From Pseudomonadota bacterium (GTDB taxonomy: Bacteria; Pseudomonadota; Gammaproteobacteria; Pseudomonadales; Azotimanducaceae), in assembly GCA_027624035.1 (NCBI GenBank), contig JAQBUI010000027.1, forward strand, positions 1-51,740: a stretch of 51,740 nt of DNA, written 5' to 3'. The translations under genes and the position numbers were made by a program. How positions within the stretch are numbered: the stretch's first letter is position 1; each line of letters starts with the position of its first letter. This document shows positions 17,836-26,496 of this stretch, piece by piece. Below the pieces are notes generated by a model. That model saw only the letters and a list, made by a program, of their open reading frames with translations. It did not search any database and was not told the origin of the DNA.

Positions 17836-18522
17836 ATGACTTTGACCAAAAAACTTCTGGCTGGCTCTTTCGCGGTGGCGCTGACTGCGGGCGCGCTGGT
17901 CCCGGCTGCACACGCGGAGGTGGCTGCATCGGCTACCGTATCCTCATCGTATCTGTGGCGCGGGTATGACCTGGGTTCAGGCACACCAGCCGCTTCGGGC
18001 GACCTGGTCGCCAGTTCTGAAGGCTTCTACGGTGGCCTCTGGATCTCTTCCGGGGATCAAACCGCGGGTACCGAGTACGACCTCTTTGCTGGCTACGGCG
18101 GCGAAGTAGGCGACTTCAGCTACGACATCAACCTGACCACTTACGTCTATCCGACCGGCGCCTTCCAGAAGCAGGAGGGCTCGCCCTTTGACTTCATGGA
18201 AGTGATCCTGTCACTGGGCTACGGTCCTGTCGGCTTCAGCTACTACGACAACATTGCTGGCGAAAACGGCGGCTACGCCCCTGACGAGGACTACAACTAC
18301 ATGACCCTGTCTGCCGACGCGGGCCAGTTCTCGTTTCTCATCGGACGTCACACCATGCCCCAGGGCCCCGGTGTGTCTGATGCGAACGCGACCCACTTCG
18401 ACATCACCTACAACTACAACGACAATCTGTCATTCACGTTGAGCAAGTTGAGCCAGGATTCGATCCTCGGTCCCGACCCGGAAGCCACTTTCGTGGTCTC
18501 CTACAGCATCGCGATCGACTAA
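17836..18522 (+). CDS. TorF-family putative outer-membrane porin
   Basis: 228 residues with a classical signal peptide (LAGSFAVALTAGALVPAAHA, cleavage near 27-28). The mature part has alternating strands rich in Tyr, Phe and Gly: SSSYLWRGYDLG (the family's start motif), FYGGLWISSG, YDLFAGYGGE, FSYDINLTTYVYP and a final FVVSYSIAID ending in a hydrophobic strand. These are the features of TorF/Gcw_chp-type beta-barrels. GGAGC lies 6-7 bases before the ATG. It has its own sigma-54-like promoter and is followed by a strong terminator, so it forms a single-gene unit ahead of the guanidine and urea operons. A role as outer-membrane entry for small nitrogen compounds is inferred from position and regulation. 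Confidence 0.82.
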   Translation: MTLTKKLLAGSFAVALTAGALVPAAHAEVAASATVSSSYLWRGYDLGSGTPAASGDLVASSEGFYGGLWISSGDQTAGTEYDLFAGYGGEVGDFSYDINLTTYVYPTGAFQKQEGSPFDFMEVILSLGYGPVGFSYYDNIAGENGGYAPDEDYNYMTLSADAGQFSFLIGRHTMPQGPGVSDANATHFDITYNYNDNLSFTLSKLSQDSILGPDPEATFVVSYSIAID

Positions 18523-18533
18523 CCGTCACCTGA

Positions 18534-18570
18534 TGAAAAAAAACCGCGGCCCCGCCGCGGTTTTTTTTGC
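18534..18570 (+). terminator. Strong Rho-independent terminator after the porin gene
   Basis: A-run, then ccgcggc-ccc-gccgcgg, then an eight-base T-run. The A and T tracts extend the stem and make it bidirectional in principle. It isolates the porin from the guanidine operon. Confidence 0.93.
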
Positions 18571-18695
18571 GTTTGATCGATCGCCGCGAGCACACTTCAC
18601 ACACGCCGCCTCAAAAGGATGCACGAAACGCACCGTATGAGCGCGCCCAATCCAGACATCACCTGGATAAGCCCATTAAACCGTTATATTTCACC

Positions 18696-18711
18696 TGGCA
18701 TGGTGATTGCT
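18696..18711 (+). promoter_or_regulatory. Candidate sigma-54 promoter of the guanidine operon
   Basis: TGGCATGGTGATTGCT matches the consensus TGGCACG-N4-TTGCW at all defined positions except C6 to T, with correct spacing. Transcription would start near 18722 and yield a leader of about 168 nt that contains the riboswitch. A CACC-N6-GGTG dyad overlaps the -24 element. A perfect 8-bp inverted repeat, tatgactg/cagtcata (18713-18740), spans the predicted start. A weak NtrC-like half-site pair lies at 18630-18644. Confidence 0.65.
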
Positions 18712-18754
18712 TTATGACTGTTATGGAGAGAGCAGTCATACTGGTCCTCAAAAC

Positions 18755-18860
18755 AGAGAGCTAGGGTTCCGGTCTCAACTGAGATGCCTGGTCCGAGAGC
18801 TTTCGACCTCTTCCTGAGGTTACACGGAGGGATAAAAGCCCGGGAGACTGCCAGTCTCCC
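18755..18860 (+). promoter_or_regulatory. Guanidine-I (ykkC) riboswitch
   Basis: The conserved blocks of the guanidine-I aptamer occur in order: ctagggttccg (18761-18771), ggtccgagag (18790-18799), acacgg (18822-18827) and aaaagcccgggaga (18834-18847). A hairpin, gggagac-tgcca-gtctccc (18842-18860), shares the last conserved block, so it would compete with the ligand-bound fold. No T-run follows it, so control may be translational or Rho-dependent. The element ends 30 bases before the first gene and identifies guanidine as the inducer of this operon. Blocks are read directly; the family's ligand is established knowledge. Confidence 0.95.
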
Positions 18861-18889
18861 ACGTGTACCGACCAACAAGGAGAGCCCCA

Positions 18890-19936
18890 ATGCGCTACGC
18901 CCGAACCATTGTTATCACATCACTCATTTCCATGCTGTCGTTCTCTGCCTCAGGGAAGGACGACTACAAGATCGCCTGGAGTATTTATGTCGGCTGGATG
19001 CCGTGGGGCTATGCCAAAGATGCCGGCATCGTCGACAAGTGGGCGAGCAAGTACGGCATCACCATCGACGTCGTCCAGTTCAACGACTACATTGAATCGA
19101 TCAATCAGTATACGGCAGGCGCCTTTGACGGCTGCACCATGACCAACATGGATGCACTGACCATACCGGCCGCTGGCGGTGTGGACTCCACGGCCCTGAT
19201 CGTCGGCGACTTTTCCAACGGCAACGATGGCGTCGTGCTGAAAGGTAACAAGACCCTGAAGGACATCAGGGGCCAGAACGTCAACCTGGTCGAGTTGTCT
19301 GTTTCTCACTACACCCTTGCCCGGGCACTGGCATCCGTGGGTATGTCGGAGCGTGATGTCAGAGTGGTCAATACTTCTGATGCAGACATCGTCGCCGCTT
19401 TTTCGACTTCCGAGGTCACCTCTGTGGTCACCTGGAACCCGCTCCTGAGTGAGATCATGGCCATGCCTAAGGTCAGCAAGGTGTTCGACTCTTCCATGAT
19501 TCCGGGCGAGATCATCGACATGCTGGTCGTCAACAGCAAGACCCTGGCGGCCGACCCGCGCCTTGGCAAGGCACTGGCTGGCGCCTGGTATGAAACCATG
19601 GCCGTCATGCAGGGCAAGATGGCAGACAAGGCCAGGACCATCATGGCGGAGGCCTCCGGTACCGATCTCGCCGGTTTCAACTCCCAGCTTGATGCCACCA
19701 GGATGTTCTACGATGCGAGCGCCGCCGTGGCCTTCGTACGTTCGGACAATGTTCAGACCACCATGGGCAATGTCGCGGCGTTTTCCTTCGACCACGGGCT
19801 GCTGGGTGACGGCGCCGCCGACAGCGGCTTCATTGGAATCGAGTTTCCTGGCGGCAAAGTGCTTGGTTCAAAGAACAACGTCAAGCTGCGGTTTGACGAT
19901 GTCTTTATGGGTATGGCCGCCAAGGGTCAACTCTAG
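18890..19936 (+). CDS. Periplasmic substrate-binding protein of the guanidine ABC transporter
   Basis: 348 residues with an N-terminal signal peptide (IVITSLISMLSFSASG). The mature protein begins with KIAWSIYVGWMPWGYA and has an SsuA/TauA-type two-lobe organisation (YTAGAFDGCTMTNMDAL; STALIVGDFSNGNDGVV; VVTWNPLLSEI). This type is traditionally named the urea-carboxylase-region binding protein. The guanidine-I riboswitch immediately upstream and the deiminase genes downstream point to guanidine as ligand. AAGGAG lies 8 bases before the ATG at 18890; the frame's earlier ATG at 18863 lies before that site, so it was rejected. First gene of a seven-gene operon with tight spacing. Confidence 0.9.
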   Translation: MRYARTIVITSLISMLSFSASGKDDYKIAWSIYVGWMPWGYAKDAGIVDKWASKYGITIDVVQFNDYIESINQYTAGAFDGCTMTNMDALTIPAAGGVDSTALIVGDFSNGNDGVVLKGNKTLKDIRGQNVNLVELSVSHYTLARALASVGMSERDVRVVNTSDADIVAAFSTSEVTSVVTWNPLLSEIMAMPKVSKVFDSSMIPGEIIDMLVVNSKTLAADPRLGKALAGAWYETMAVMQGKMADKARTIMAEASGTDLAGFNSQLDATRMFYDASAAVAFVRSDNVQTTMGNVAAFSFDHGLLGDGAADSGFIGIEFPGGKVLGSKNNVKLRFDDVFMGMAAKGQL

Positions 19937-19968
19937 AGCCCATAGCGGCTCAGATCTGAAGGCCGGCC

Positions 19969-20781
19969 ATGCGCGTCATCAACAGACAGCCACGTCAGGG
20001 GATCAGCACGATCACCGCAGCCATTCCGCTGGTGCTGCTGATGATCGTCTATATGATTTTCTCTGAAGCGCGGCTTGCGGAGAACCCGGACGACAAACTT
20101 CTGCCCGGGGTCGGCACCATGGTCGATGCCGTGCAGCGCATGGCGTTTGAACCCAACAAGCGCACCGGGGATTACCTGCTGTGGGCCGATACCCAGGCGA
20201 GCCTGTCACGGCTTGGCATCGGAATGAGCATCAGCGCACTCATTGGTTTGTGCATTGGCGTACTGAACGGGGTCATCCCCTGGTTTTCTGCGTTCTGGTC
20301 CCCGTCGGTCAGGATCATCTCGATGATTCCCCCGATGGCCATACTGCCCATCCTGTTCATCCTGTTCGGGCTCGGCGAGTTGTCCAAGTACGTGCTCATC
20401 ATCGTGGGAACCGCGCCATTTATCATGCGTGACATGGAACAGAGGGTTCGGGAGTTGCCGCGAGAACAGATCATCAAGGCCCAGACTCTGGATGCCACCT
20501 CGTGGCAGCTAATCGTCCGTGTCGTACTGCCGCAGGTCATGCCCAGACTGCTCGATTCGGTCCGGCTGTCCCTTGGCTCTGCCTGGCTGTTTCTGATCGC
20601 GGCGGAGGCCATCGCCTCTACTGAAGGGCTTGGCTATCGTATCTTTCTGGTCCGGCGCTACCTTTCCATGGACGTGATCCTGCCCTATGTCATCTGGATC
20701 ACCCTGCTGGCCCTGATCATTGATTTCTCCCTGCGACGAGTCAATGCGGTCTGTTTTCCGTGGTTCGGAGCAAACCGATGA
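19969..20781 (+). CDS. Permease of the guanidine ABC transporter
   Basis: 270 residues of the SsuC/TauC-type BPD permease family, with about six membrane helices. The EAA-like loop that contacts the ATPase is visible near residues 160-190 (AQTLDATSWQLIVRVVLPQVMP). An 80-residue segment between the first and second helices carries the periplasmic loop. GAAGGCCGG lies just before the ATG. The TGA overlaps the ATG of the ATPase gene (ATGA), so the two are probably coupled. Together with the neighbouring binding protein and ATPase it should import guanidine (or guanidinium) across the inner membrane. Confidence 0.9.
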   Translation: MRVINRQPRQGISTITAAIPLVLLMIVYMIFSEARLAENPDDKLLPGVGTMVDAVQRMAFEPNKRTGDYLLWADTQASLSRLGIGMSISALIGLCIGVLNGVIPWFSAFWSPSVRIISMIPPMAILPILFILFGLGELSKYVLIIVGTAPFIMRDMEQRVRELPREQIIKAQTLDATSWQLIVRVVLPQVMPRLLDSVRLSLGSAWLFLIAAEAIASTEGLGYRIFLVRRYLSMDVILPYVIWITLLALIIDFSLRRVNAVCFPWFGANR

Positions 20782-21563
20782 GCCTCATCAACGTACACAG
20801 CGTGTGGAAGTCCTACGAGGACAAGACGGTGCTTGAAGACCTCAACTTCAACATCAGCGAGGGAGAGTTCGTGACCATTGTTGGCGCGTCCGGCTGTGGC
20901 AAGACCACATTCCTGAGAATGATCCTGGGGGAAGAGTCTCCCAGCCGCGGCAGCATAGAGATTGACGGCACCCCGCTGGTCGCCGAGCCTGGCAGGGACC
21001 GTGGCGTGGTATTTCAACGCTACTCTGTATTCCCGCACCTGACCGTTCTGCAAAACGTCATGCTTGGGCTGGAACTTGCACACTCGAGACTGCTGTGCAG
21101 AAGCTTTGGCAGGAAACGGAAGGATCACATCAGGCAGTCCCGGGAGATGCTGGACCGCGTCGGTCTGCTTTCTGTCGCCGATCAGTATCCGGACGCCTTG
21201 TCCGGGGGCATGCAACAGCGCCTGGCACTGTCACAGACACTCATCATTGCGCCCAGGATTGTCCTGCTGGATGAGCCTTTTGGTGCACTGGACCCGGGAA
21301 TTCGCAGCGACATGCACAAACTCGTCTCGGAACTGCATCAGGACCTGGGGTTGACCATCGTGATGGTCACTCACGACATCTCCGAGGGATTCCTGCTGGG
21401 AACCCGGGTGATGGTATTCGACAAGCTGCGGCTGGACCCGCACGAGCCTGACCTGTATGGCGCCGGCATCACCTATGATATTCCTCTCACCCGAGGGGCC
21501 CGAGGTGTGCCGGCCAGCCCGTCTACCGCGTCGGTACCACAGCACATGGAGGGAAACACATGA
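20778..21563 (+). CDS. ATP-binding subunit of the guanidine ABC transporter
   Basis: 261 residues. Walker A GASGCGKTT (36-44), Q-loop FQRYSVF (79-85), signature LSGGMQQ (141-147), Walker B IVLLDEPFGALD (161-172) and H-loop THD are all intact. The last 45 residues, after the SsuB-like core, form a low-complexity tail (PLTRGARGVPASPSTASVP). The ATG at 20778 overlaps the permease stop and is preferred over the GTG 18 bases upstream, which lies inside the permease gene. Its own TGA overlaps the next ATG, so the chain of 4-bp overlaps continues. Confidence 0.92.
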   Translation: MSLINVHSVWKSYEDKTVLEDLNFNISEGEFVTIVGASGCGKTTFLRMILGEESPSRGSIEIDGTPLVAEPGRDRGVVFQRYSVFPHLTVLQNVMLGLELAHSRLLCRSFGRKRKDHIRQSREMLDRVGLLSVADQYPDALSGGMQQRLALSQTLIIAPRIVLLDEPFGALDPGIRSDMHKLVSELHQDLGLTIVMVTHDISEGFLLGTRVMVFDKLRLDPHEPDLYGAGITYDIPLTRGARGVPASPSTASVPQHMEGNT

Positions 21564-22270
21564 ACGAATATGAAGACACCCTGCCCGGCGGCAGACACTG
21601 GTCCTTTCAGATCAGGCGTGGTGTTCAGATGGAACTGACTGACCTCACCGGTGACGGCAACGTCGCCATGATGATGTACAACCCTGCCAACCCGCTGGAA
21701 CGGCTGAACCTGCCCGATACCCTGAAGTGCCAGCACACCTTCAGGCTCACCCGGGGGCACTGTCTGTACTCCGACATGGGTCGGATATTCTGTTCCATTA
21801 CCGCAGATGATGTTGGCTGGCACGACCCGGCGAGCGGCACCTGTAACAGCGCACTGGTGGCATCCAGGTGGGGGACATCGAGCTATCAGGATGAACGCAA
21901 TGACTATATTCGCAATGGTCGAGACTGCTTTCTGATCGAACTGGCCAAGTACGGCCTGGGGCGGCGGGATTTCACCACTAACGTCAACTGGTTCAGCCGC
22001 GTCAGCGTGGATAACGAGGGCGTCATGGCGCTGGCGCCGCATAACTCGCCCGCCGGAAGCAGAGTGGCGCTGCGATTTGATATGGATACGCTGGTGGTCC
22101 TGCACACCTGCCCACACCCACTGGACCAGACCCCTCAATACCCTCGTCGGCCAATCAGGTTCAAACTCTCGAAAGCACCCGCCATTCAAGACGACGACAT
22201 CTGCCTGAACTCGAGTGCAGAAAACGCCCGTGGCTTTGCCAACAACGCAATCTATCTGATGGGGGCCTGA
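21560..22270 (+). CDS. DUF1989 protein UAAP1: subunit of carboxyguanidine deiminase (CgdAB)
   Basis: 236 residues. The DUF1989 core contains [19 protein letters not shown], with the HD-x3-G-x-C motif it shares with its neighbour (21560 and 22272 are paralogues). These proteins were long called urea-amidolyase-associated proteins 1 and 2. Work on guanidine-assimilating bacteria later showed that the pair deiminates carboxyguanidine to allophanate plus ammonia. Which of the two is called CgdA or CgdB I cannot say from sequence, so no symbol is given. The gene overlaps the ATPase gene by 4 bp and ends 1 bp before the second subunit. Confidence 0.88.
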   Translation: MNEYEDTLPGGRHWSFQIRRGVQMELTDLTGDGNVAMMMYNPANPLERLNLPDTLKCQHTFRLTRGHCLYSDMGRIFCSITADDVGWHDPASGTCNSALVASRWGTSSYQDERNDYIRNGRDCFLIELAKYGLGRRDFTTNVNWFSRVSVDNEGVMALAPHNSPAGSRVALRFDMDTLVVLHTCPHPLDQTPQYPRRPIRFKLSKAPAIQDDDICLNSSAENARGFANNAIYLMGA

Positions 22271-22271
22271 C

Positions 22272-22913
22272 ATGTTGAAAGAAAGTACACGAACAGTCCA
22301 GGACGGAAAACACCGCGAAATCGTCGCCGCCGGAGACTACTGGATCCAACGGGTCGGGGCCGGCGAGACGTTGCGGATTACAGACCTTGAAGGAAACCAG
22401 GCAGTCGACACGCTCTTTTTCAACGCCGATAACCCGATTGAACGATACAGCGCATTCGACACCATCCGGGAACAGCGCAACCTGTATCTCACCACGGGGT
22501 CGACCCTGCTGTCCGATGAGTGCCATCCGATGCTGGAGATCGTTGCTGACACCTGTGGGCGCCACGATACAGTGGGCGGCGCGTGTGCTGGTGAGAGCAA
22601 CACGGTTCGCTACGCGCTGGAGAAAAAGACCATGCACTCCTGCCGCGACAGCTGGCTGCTTGCCATCAGTGAGCACAGTGATGTGGGCCTGACGAAGCGG
22701 GATCTCACCCACAACATCAACTTCTTCATGAATGTGCCGGTCACACCCGGCGGTGAACTGACGTTCGAAGATGGCATCTCCGATGCGGGGAAATATGTCG
22801 AACTCGAGGCCAGGATGAACGTGCTGGTGCTGATCTCCAACTGCCCCCAGTTGAACAACCCCTGCAACGGCTACAACCCGACCCCGATCGAACTGACCAT
22901 CTGGGGCAAGTAG
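22272..22913 (+). CDS. DUF1989 protein UAAP2: subunit of carboxyguanidine deiminase (CgdAB)
   Basis: 213 residues. The core reads [15 protein letters not shown] and later [16 protein letters not shown], then [10 protein letters not shown], which matches the shorter UAAP type and the HD-x3-G-x-C motif of its neighbour. The conserved Cys and His may bind metal or act in catalysis. The two subunits probably form a heteromer. Genes are packed: it starts 1 bp after the first subunit and ends 1 bp before the carboxylase ATG. Step in pathway: carboxyguanidine to allophanate, between the carboxylase and allophanate hydrolase. Confidence 0.88.
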   Translation: MLKESTRTVQDGKHREIVAAGDYWIQRVGAGETLRITDLEGNQAVDTLFFNADNPIERYSAFDTIREQRNLYLTTGSTLLSDECHPMLEIVADTCGRHDTVGGACAGESNTVRYALEKKTMHSCRDSWLLAISEHSDVGLTKRDLTHNINFFMNVPVTPGGELTFEDGISDAGKYVELEARMNVLVLISNCPQLNNPCNGYNPTPIELTIWGK

Positions 22914-22914
22914 C

Positions 22915-25900
22915 ATGTTCAACAAGGTACTGATCGCCAACCGGGGCGAAATCGTCTGCCGGATCAGCCGTACGCTACACCGGCTCGGAGTAGGCTCCGT
23001 CGGCATTTACTCACCGGCCGACCGGGACTCCCTGCATCTGCAGGCCGTCGATCAGGCTTTCAACCTGGGCAGTGATACGGTGCTCGAAAGCTATCTGAAT
23101 CAGGATGCCATCATCCGGATCATCGAGGCATCCGGTGCCCAGGCGGTTCATCCCGGCTATGGCTTTCTGAGTGAGAATGCGGCCTTTGCCGAGTTGCTTT
23201 CGGGCCATGGCATCATCTTTGTCGGCCCGCGCCCGGAACACCTGCGCACCTTCGGTCTGAAGCACGAGGCACGGGCCCTGGCGGAGGCGGCTGGCGTCAA
23301 TCTCTTACCCGGCTGCCCACCCCTGGCGGACGTGGATTCCGCTCTCGTCGCGGCCGAGGCGATCGGCTACCCGGTGATGCTCAAGAGTTCAGCAGGCGGT
23401 GGCGGTATTGGAATGCGCCGCTGTCATTCCCCTCACGACTTGGAGGCTTCCTTCGAAACGGTCACCAGACTGGCATCGGGCAATTTTGGCAATGCCAGTG
23501 TGTTCCTGGAGAAATACGTCACCAACCCTCGCCACGTCGAGGTTCAGGCGTTTGGTGACGGCCGGGGTGATGTGATCACCATCGGGGACAGGGACTGCTC
23601 ATTGCAGCGCCGCCATCAGAAGGTGGTTGAGGAGAGTCCCGCACCGAACCTGCCGGACAGGGTCCGGGCCGAGATCCACGACCAGGCAAGGGCATTGCTC
23701 GCCCATGTGGACTACGAGAGTGCCGGGACGGTCGAATTCCTGTACGACGCCGACGCACAGGCCTGCTACTTTCTGGAGGTCAACACCCGCCTTCAGGTGG
23801 AGCACGGCATCACCGAACTGACTCACGGGGTGGATCTGGTCGAGGCCATGCTGGCCCAGGCGGCAGGCGACCTCACCTCTCTGGCGGCCCTGAACCGTTC
23901 CACCCGACCCAATGGTCACGCGATTCAGGCCAGAGTCTATGCCGAGGACCCGAACAATGATTTCAGGCCCACGCCGGGTCAGCTGGTGCAGGTGTCGCTA
24001 CCCAAGAGTGATCGAATCCGGATCGACACATGGATTGAATCCGGCGTCCAGGTACCGAGCTACTACGACCCACTGCTGGCAAAGGTCATGTACCACGGCA
24101 GCGACCGTGCCAGCGCCATCGCAGGGCTCTATGACGCCCTTGGCGACATGGCGCTGCATGGCATCGAAACGAATCTGGGCTACTTGCGCCAGGCCCTCAA
24201 TACGCCTTCGTTCAACTCGGCATCCATGACCACCCACTCCCTGGAATCCATGGACTACACCCCCTGTTCCGTTGACGTCCTGGAAGGCGGCGCCTATACG
24301 ACCCTGCAGTCCTGGCCCGGCAGGCAAGGGTACTGGTCTGTGGGCGTGCCGCCCTCGGGGCCCATGGATGATTTGAGCTTTCGGCTGGGTAACCAGATGC
24401 TGGGCAACGAGCCCTCTGCAGTGGGCCTTGAGATTGTCCTGAAGGGCCCAAAGCTCCGGTTCAATACGGCCGCAACCGTTGTCATCACCGGGCCAGGCGC
24501 CCAGATCGACGTGGACGGCCTACCAGCGGACTGTTTTGAGATTATTCACATCAACCCGGGCCAGACTCTGACCATCGGCAAGGTGACCGATGGCGCCCGC
24601 GCATACCTGCTCATCGGCAACGGTTTCGATGTGCCGGAGGAACTCGGCTCACCGGCGACGTTTACCCTCGGGCGCATGGGGGGGCTGAACGGTTCGACCC
24701 TCAAATCCGGCGACGTGATACATCTGTGCCCGGCAGAAGGGCCCGCCACTGTGCCAGCATCAACGCCCGCAAGGATCGAACGGCCTGACTATGGCGCGAG
24801 AAACGAGATCCACATCATGATGGGGCCACACACCGCCCCGGACTATTTTACCGATCAAGACATCGACACGCTGCTTGCCGCGACCTGGACCGTACACTAC
24901 AACTCATCACGAACCGGTATTCGTCTGATGGGCCCCCAACCCACGTGGACCAGAGCCGATGGCGGAGAGGCGGGCCTGCATCCGTCCAACATACACGACA
25001 ATGCCTACGCCTTCGGCAGTATCGATTTTACCGGCGACATGCCGGTGATTCTGGGGCCGGATGGACCGAGCCTCGGCGGGTTTGTCTGCCCCGGCGTGGT
25101 CATCAATGCAGACCGCTGGAAGTTGGGGCAACTGGTCGGTGGCGATCAGATCCGGTTTGTCGCCGTGACCGAGCCTGCAGCCAGACGGGCCAGTGAGCAG
25201 CGCAGCGCCTATTTGCGTGACCTGACGGGCTTTTCTGACAACACCACCGCGTCGCGACCGCTGTCACCGGTCATTACAGGCAAACAAACCGGGCTGCAGA
25301 TGGATGACTGCACCATCAGGCACGCAGGCGAAGAATGGATCCTGGTCGAGTTCGGTCCGCCGATGCTGGACATTGAACTGCACCTCAAGGTGCATGCACT
25401 CAAGCGCATGATCGATGACACCGGCCTGCCCGGCATTGTTGAGATGACGCCAGGCATCAGATCACTACAGATTCGCTTTGAGGTACGCCGCTGGTCTTCG
25501 GAAAAGCTGGCAGCGGTACTGGTCGATCTCATCGAGAATATCGATGATGAGATCGGGCTCGTGGAATCCCGTGTCGTACACCTGCCGCTTTCATGGGATG
25601 ACCCCGCCTGCCGCGAAGCCATCAGCCGCTATACTCAAGGGGTGCGTCCCGACGCGCCGTGGTGCCCGGACAATATCGAGTTTATTCGTCGCATCAATGG
25701 CCTGGATACAGTCCAGGACGTCAAGGACATCGTACTGGATGCGAACTATCTGGTGATGGGCCTCGGCGATGTCTACCTCGGCGCCCCGGTGGCAACCCCC
25801 CTTGACCCAAGGCAGCGGCTGGTGACCACCAAGTACAACCCGGCTCGCACCTGGACGGCGGAGAACTCCGTCGGAATCGGCGGTTCGTATCTGTGCATCT

Positions 25901-26496
25901 ACGGCATGGAGGGCCCGGGCGGTTATCAGTTCGTTGGCAGAACACTGCAGGTCTGGAACCGATACCGTCGCGGCAGGGCTTTCGATGAACACTGGCTACT
26001 ACGCGGCTTTGATCAGATCCGGTTCCACGAGGTCGATGCTGCTGAACTCGCAGAATTGCGAGAGGCCTTTCCCCGGGGGGGGCATGAAATTGAGATTGAA
26101 ACCACCCGGTTTGACCTTTCCTCCTATCGGCAGTTTCTGACCTCCGAGAAGCAGACGATTGATGAATTCAGCACCCGGCGCAAGGCAGCATTCGATGATG
26201 AACTGCAGCGCTGGCGGGAACAGGGCCTGTTCACCTTTGATACCGGCGCCGACACAGGTCCATCACAGCCCATGGAGGTCATCGACAACGCGGTGGAATC
26301 GCCGATGGCCGGCAGCGTCTGGTCGATCCAGGTGAAAGAGGGCCAGCCGGTTCAGAACAACGATGTGCTGTTGGTACTGGAAGCCATGAAATCGGAATTT
26401 GAAGTGCGTGCCCCTTCGGAAGGGGCCGTGAAACTACTGGTCAAACCAGGACAACAGGTCAGCGCCGGTCAGGCACTGGTGGTGATTGAATCATGA
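22915..26496 (+). CDS. Biotin-dependent guanidine carboxylase (urea-carboxylase family)
   Basis: 1193 residues. Biotin carboxylase domain about 1-450 (start FNKVLIANRGEIVCRI; glycine-rich SSAGGGGIGMR; FLEVNTRLQVEHGITE). KipA-like carboxyltransferase part about 470-770 (GVPPSGPMDDLSFRLGNQM). KipI-like part about 790-1010 (ILVEFGPPMLDIELHLKVH). A C-terminal biotinyl domain has EAMKS, with Lys1159 as biotin site. ATP and bicarbonate carboxylate the substrate. Family members are usually annotated urea carboxylase; the riboswitch, importer and DUF1989 pair here argue for guanidine. It lacks the fused amidase domain of yeast urea amidolyase; that activity is the next gene, overlapping by 4 bp. Confidence 0.92.
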   Translation: MFNKVLIANRGEIVCRISRTLHRLGVGSVGIYSPADRDSLHLQAVDQAFNLGSDTVLESYLNQDAIIRIIEASGAQAVHPGYGFLSENAAFAELLSGHGIIFVGPRPEHLRTFGLKHEARALAEAAGVNLLPGCPPLADVDSALVAAEAIGYPVMLKSSAGGGGIGMRRCHSPHDLEASFETVTRLASGNFGNASVFLEKYVTNPRHVEVQAFGDGRGDVITIGDRDCSLQRRHQKVVEESPAPNLPDRVRAEIHDQARALLAHVDYESAGTVEFLYDADAQACYFLEVNTRLQVEHGITELTHGVDLVEAMLAQAAGDLTSLAALNRSTRPNGHAIQARVYAEDPNNDFRPTPGQLVQVSLPKSDRIRIDTWIESGVQVPSYYDPLLAKVMYHGSDRASAIAGLYDALGDMALHGIETNLGYLRQALNTPSFNSASMTTHSLESMDYTPCSVDVLEGGAYTTLQSWPGRQGYWSVGVPPSGPMDDLSFRLGNQMLGNEPSAVGLEIVLKGPKLRFNTAATVVITGPGAQIDVDGLPADCFEIIHINPGQTLTIGKVTDGARAYLLIGNGFDVPEELGSPATFTLGRMGGLNGSTLKSGDVIHLCPAEGPATVPASTPARIERPDYGARNEIHIMMGPHTAPDYFTDQDIDTLLAATWTVHYNSSRTGIRLMGPQPTWTRADGGEAGLHPSNIHDNAYAFGSIDFTGDMPVILGPDGPSLGGFVCPGVVINADRWKLGQLVGGDQIRFVAVTEPAARRASEQRSAYLRDLTGFSDNTTASRPLSPVITGKQTGLQMDDCTIRHAGEEWILVEFGPPMLDIELHLKVHALKRMIDDTGLPGIVEMTPGIRSLQIRFEVRRWSSEKLAAVLVDLIENIDDEIGLVESRVVHLPLSWDDPACREAISRYTQGVRPDAPWCPDNIEFIRRINGLDTVQDVKDIVLDANYLVMGLGDVYLGAPVATPLDPRQRLVTTKYNPARTWTAENSVGIGGSYLCIYGMEGPGGYQFVGRTLQVWNRYRRGRAFDEHWLLRGFDQIRFHEVDAAELAELREAFPRGGHEIEIETTRFDLSSYRQFLTSEKQTIDEFSTRRKAAFDDELQRWREQGLFTFDTGADTGPSQPMEVIDNAVESPMAGSVWSIQVKEGQPVQNNDVLLVLEAMKSEFEVRAPSEGAVKLLVKPGQQVSAGQALVVIES

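Noticed and set aside
22915..26496. Urea carboxylase as the final name
   Set aside because: The riboswitch and DUF1989 pair favour guanidine as substrate. The family name is kept only as secondary.
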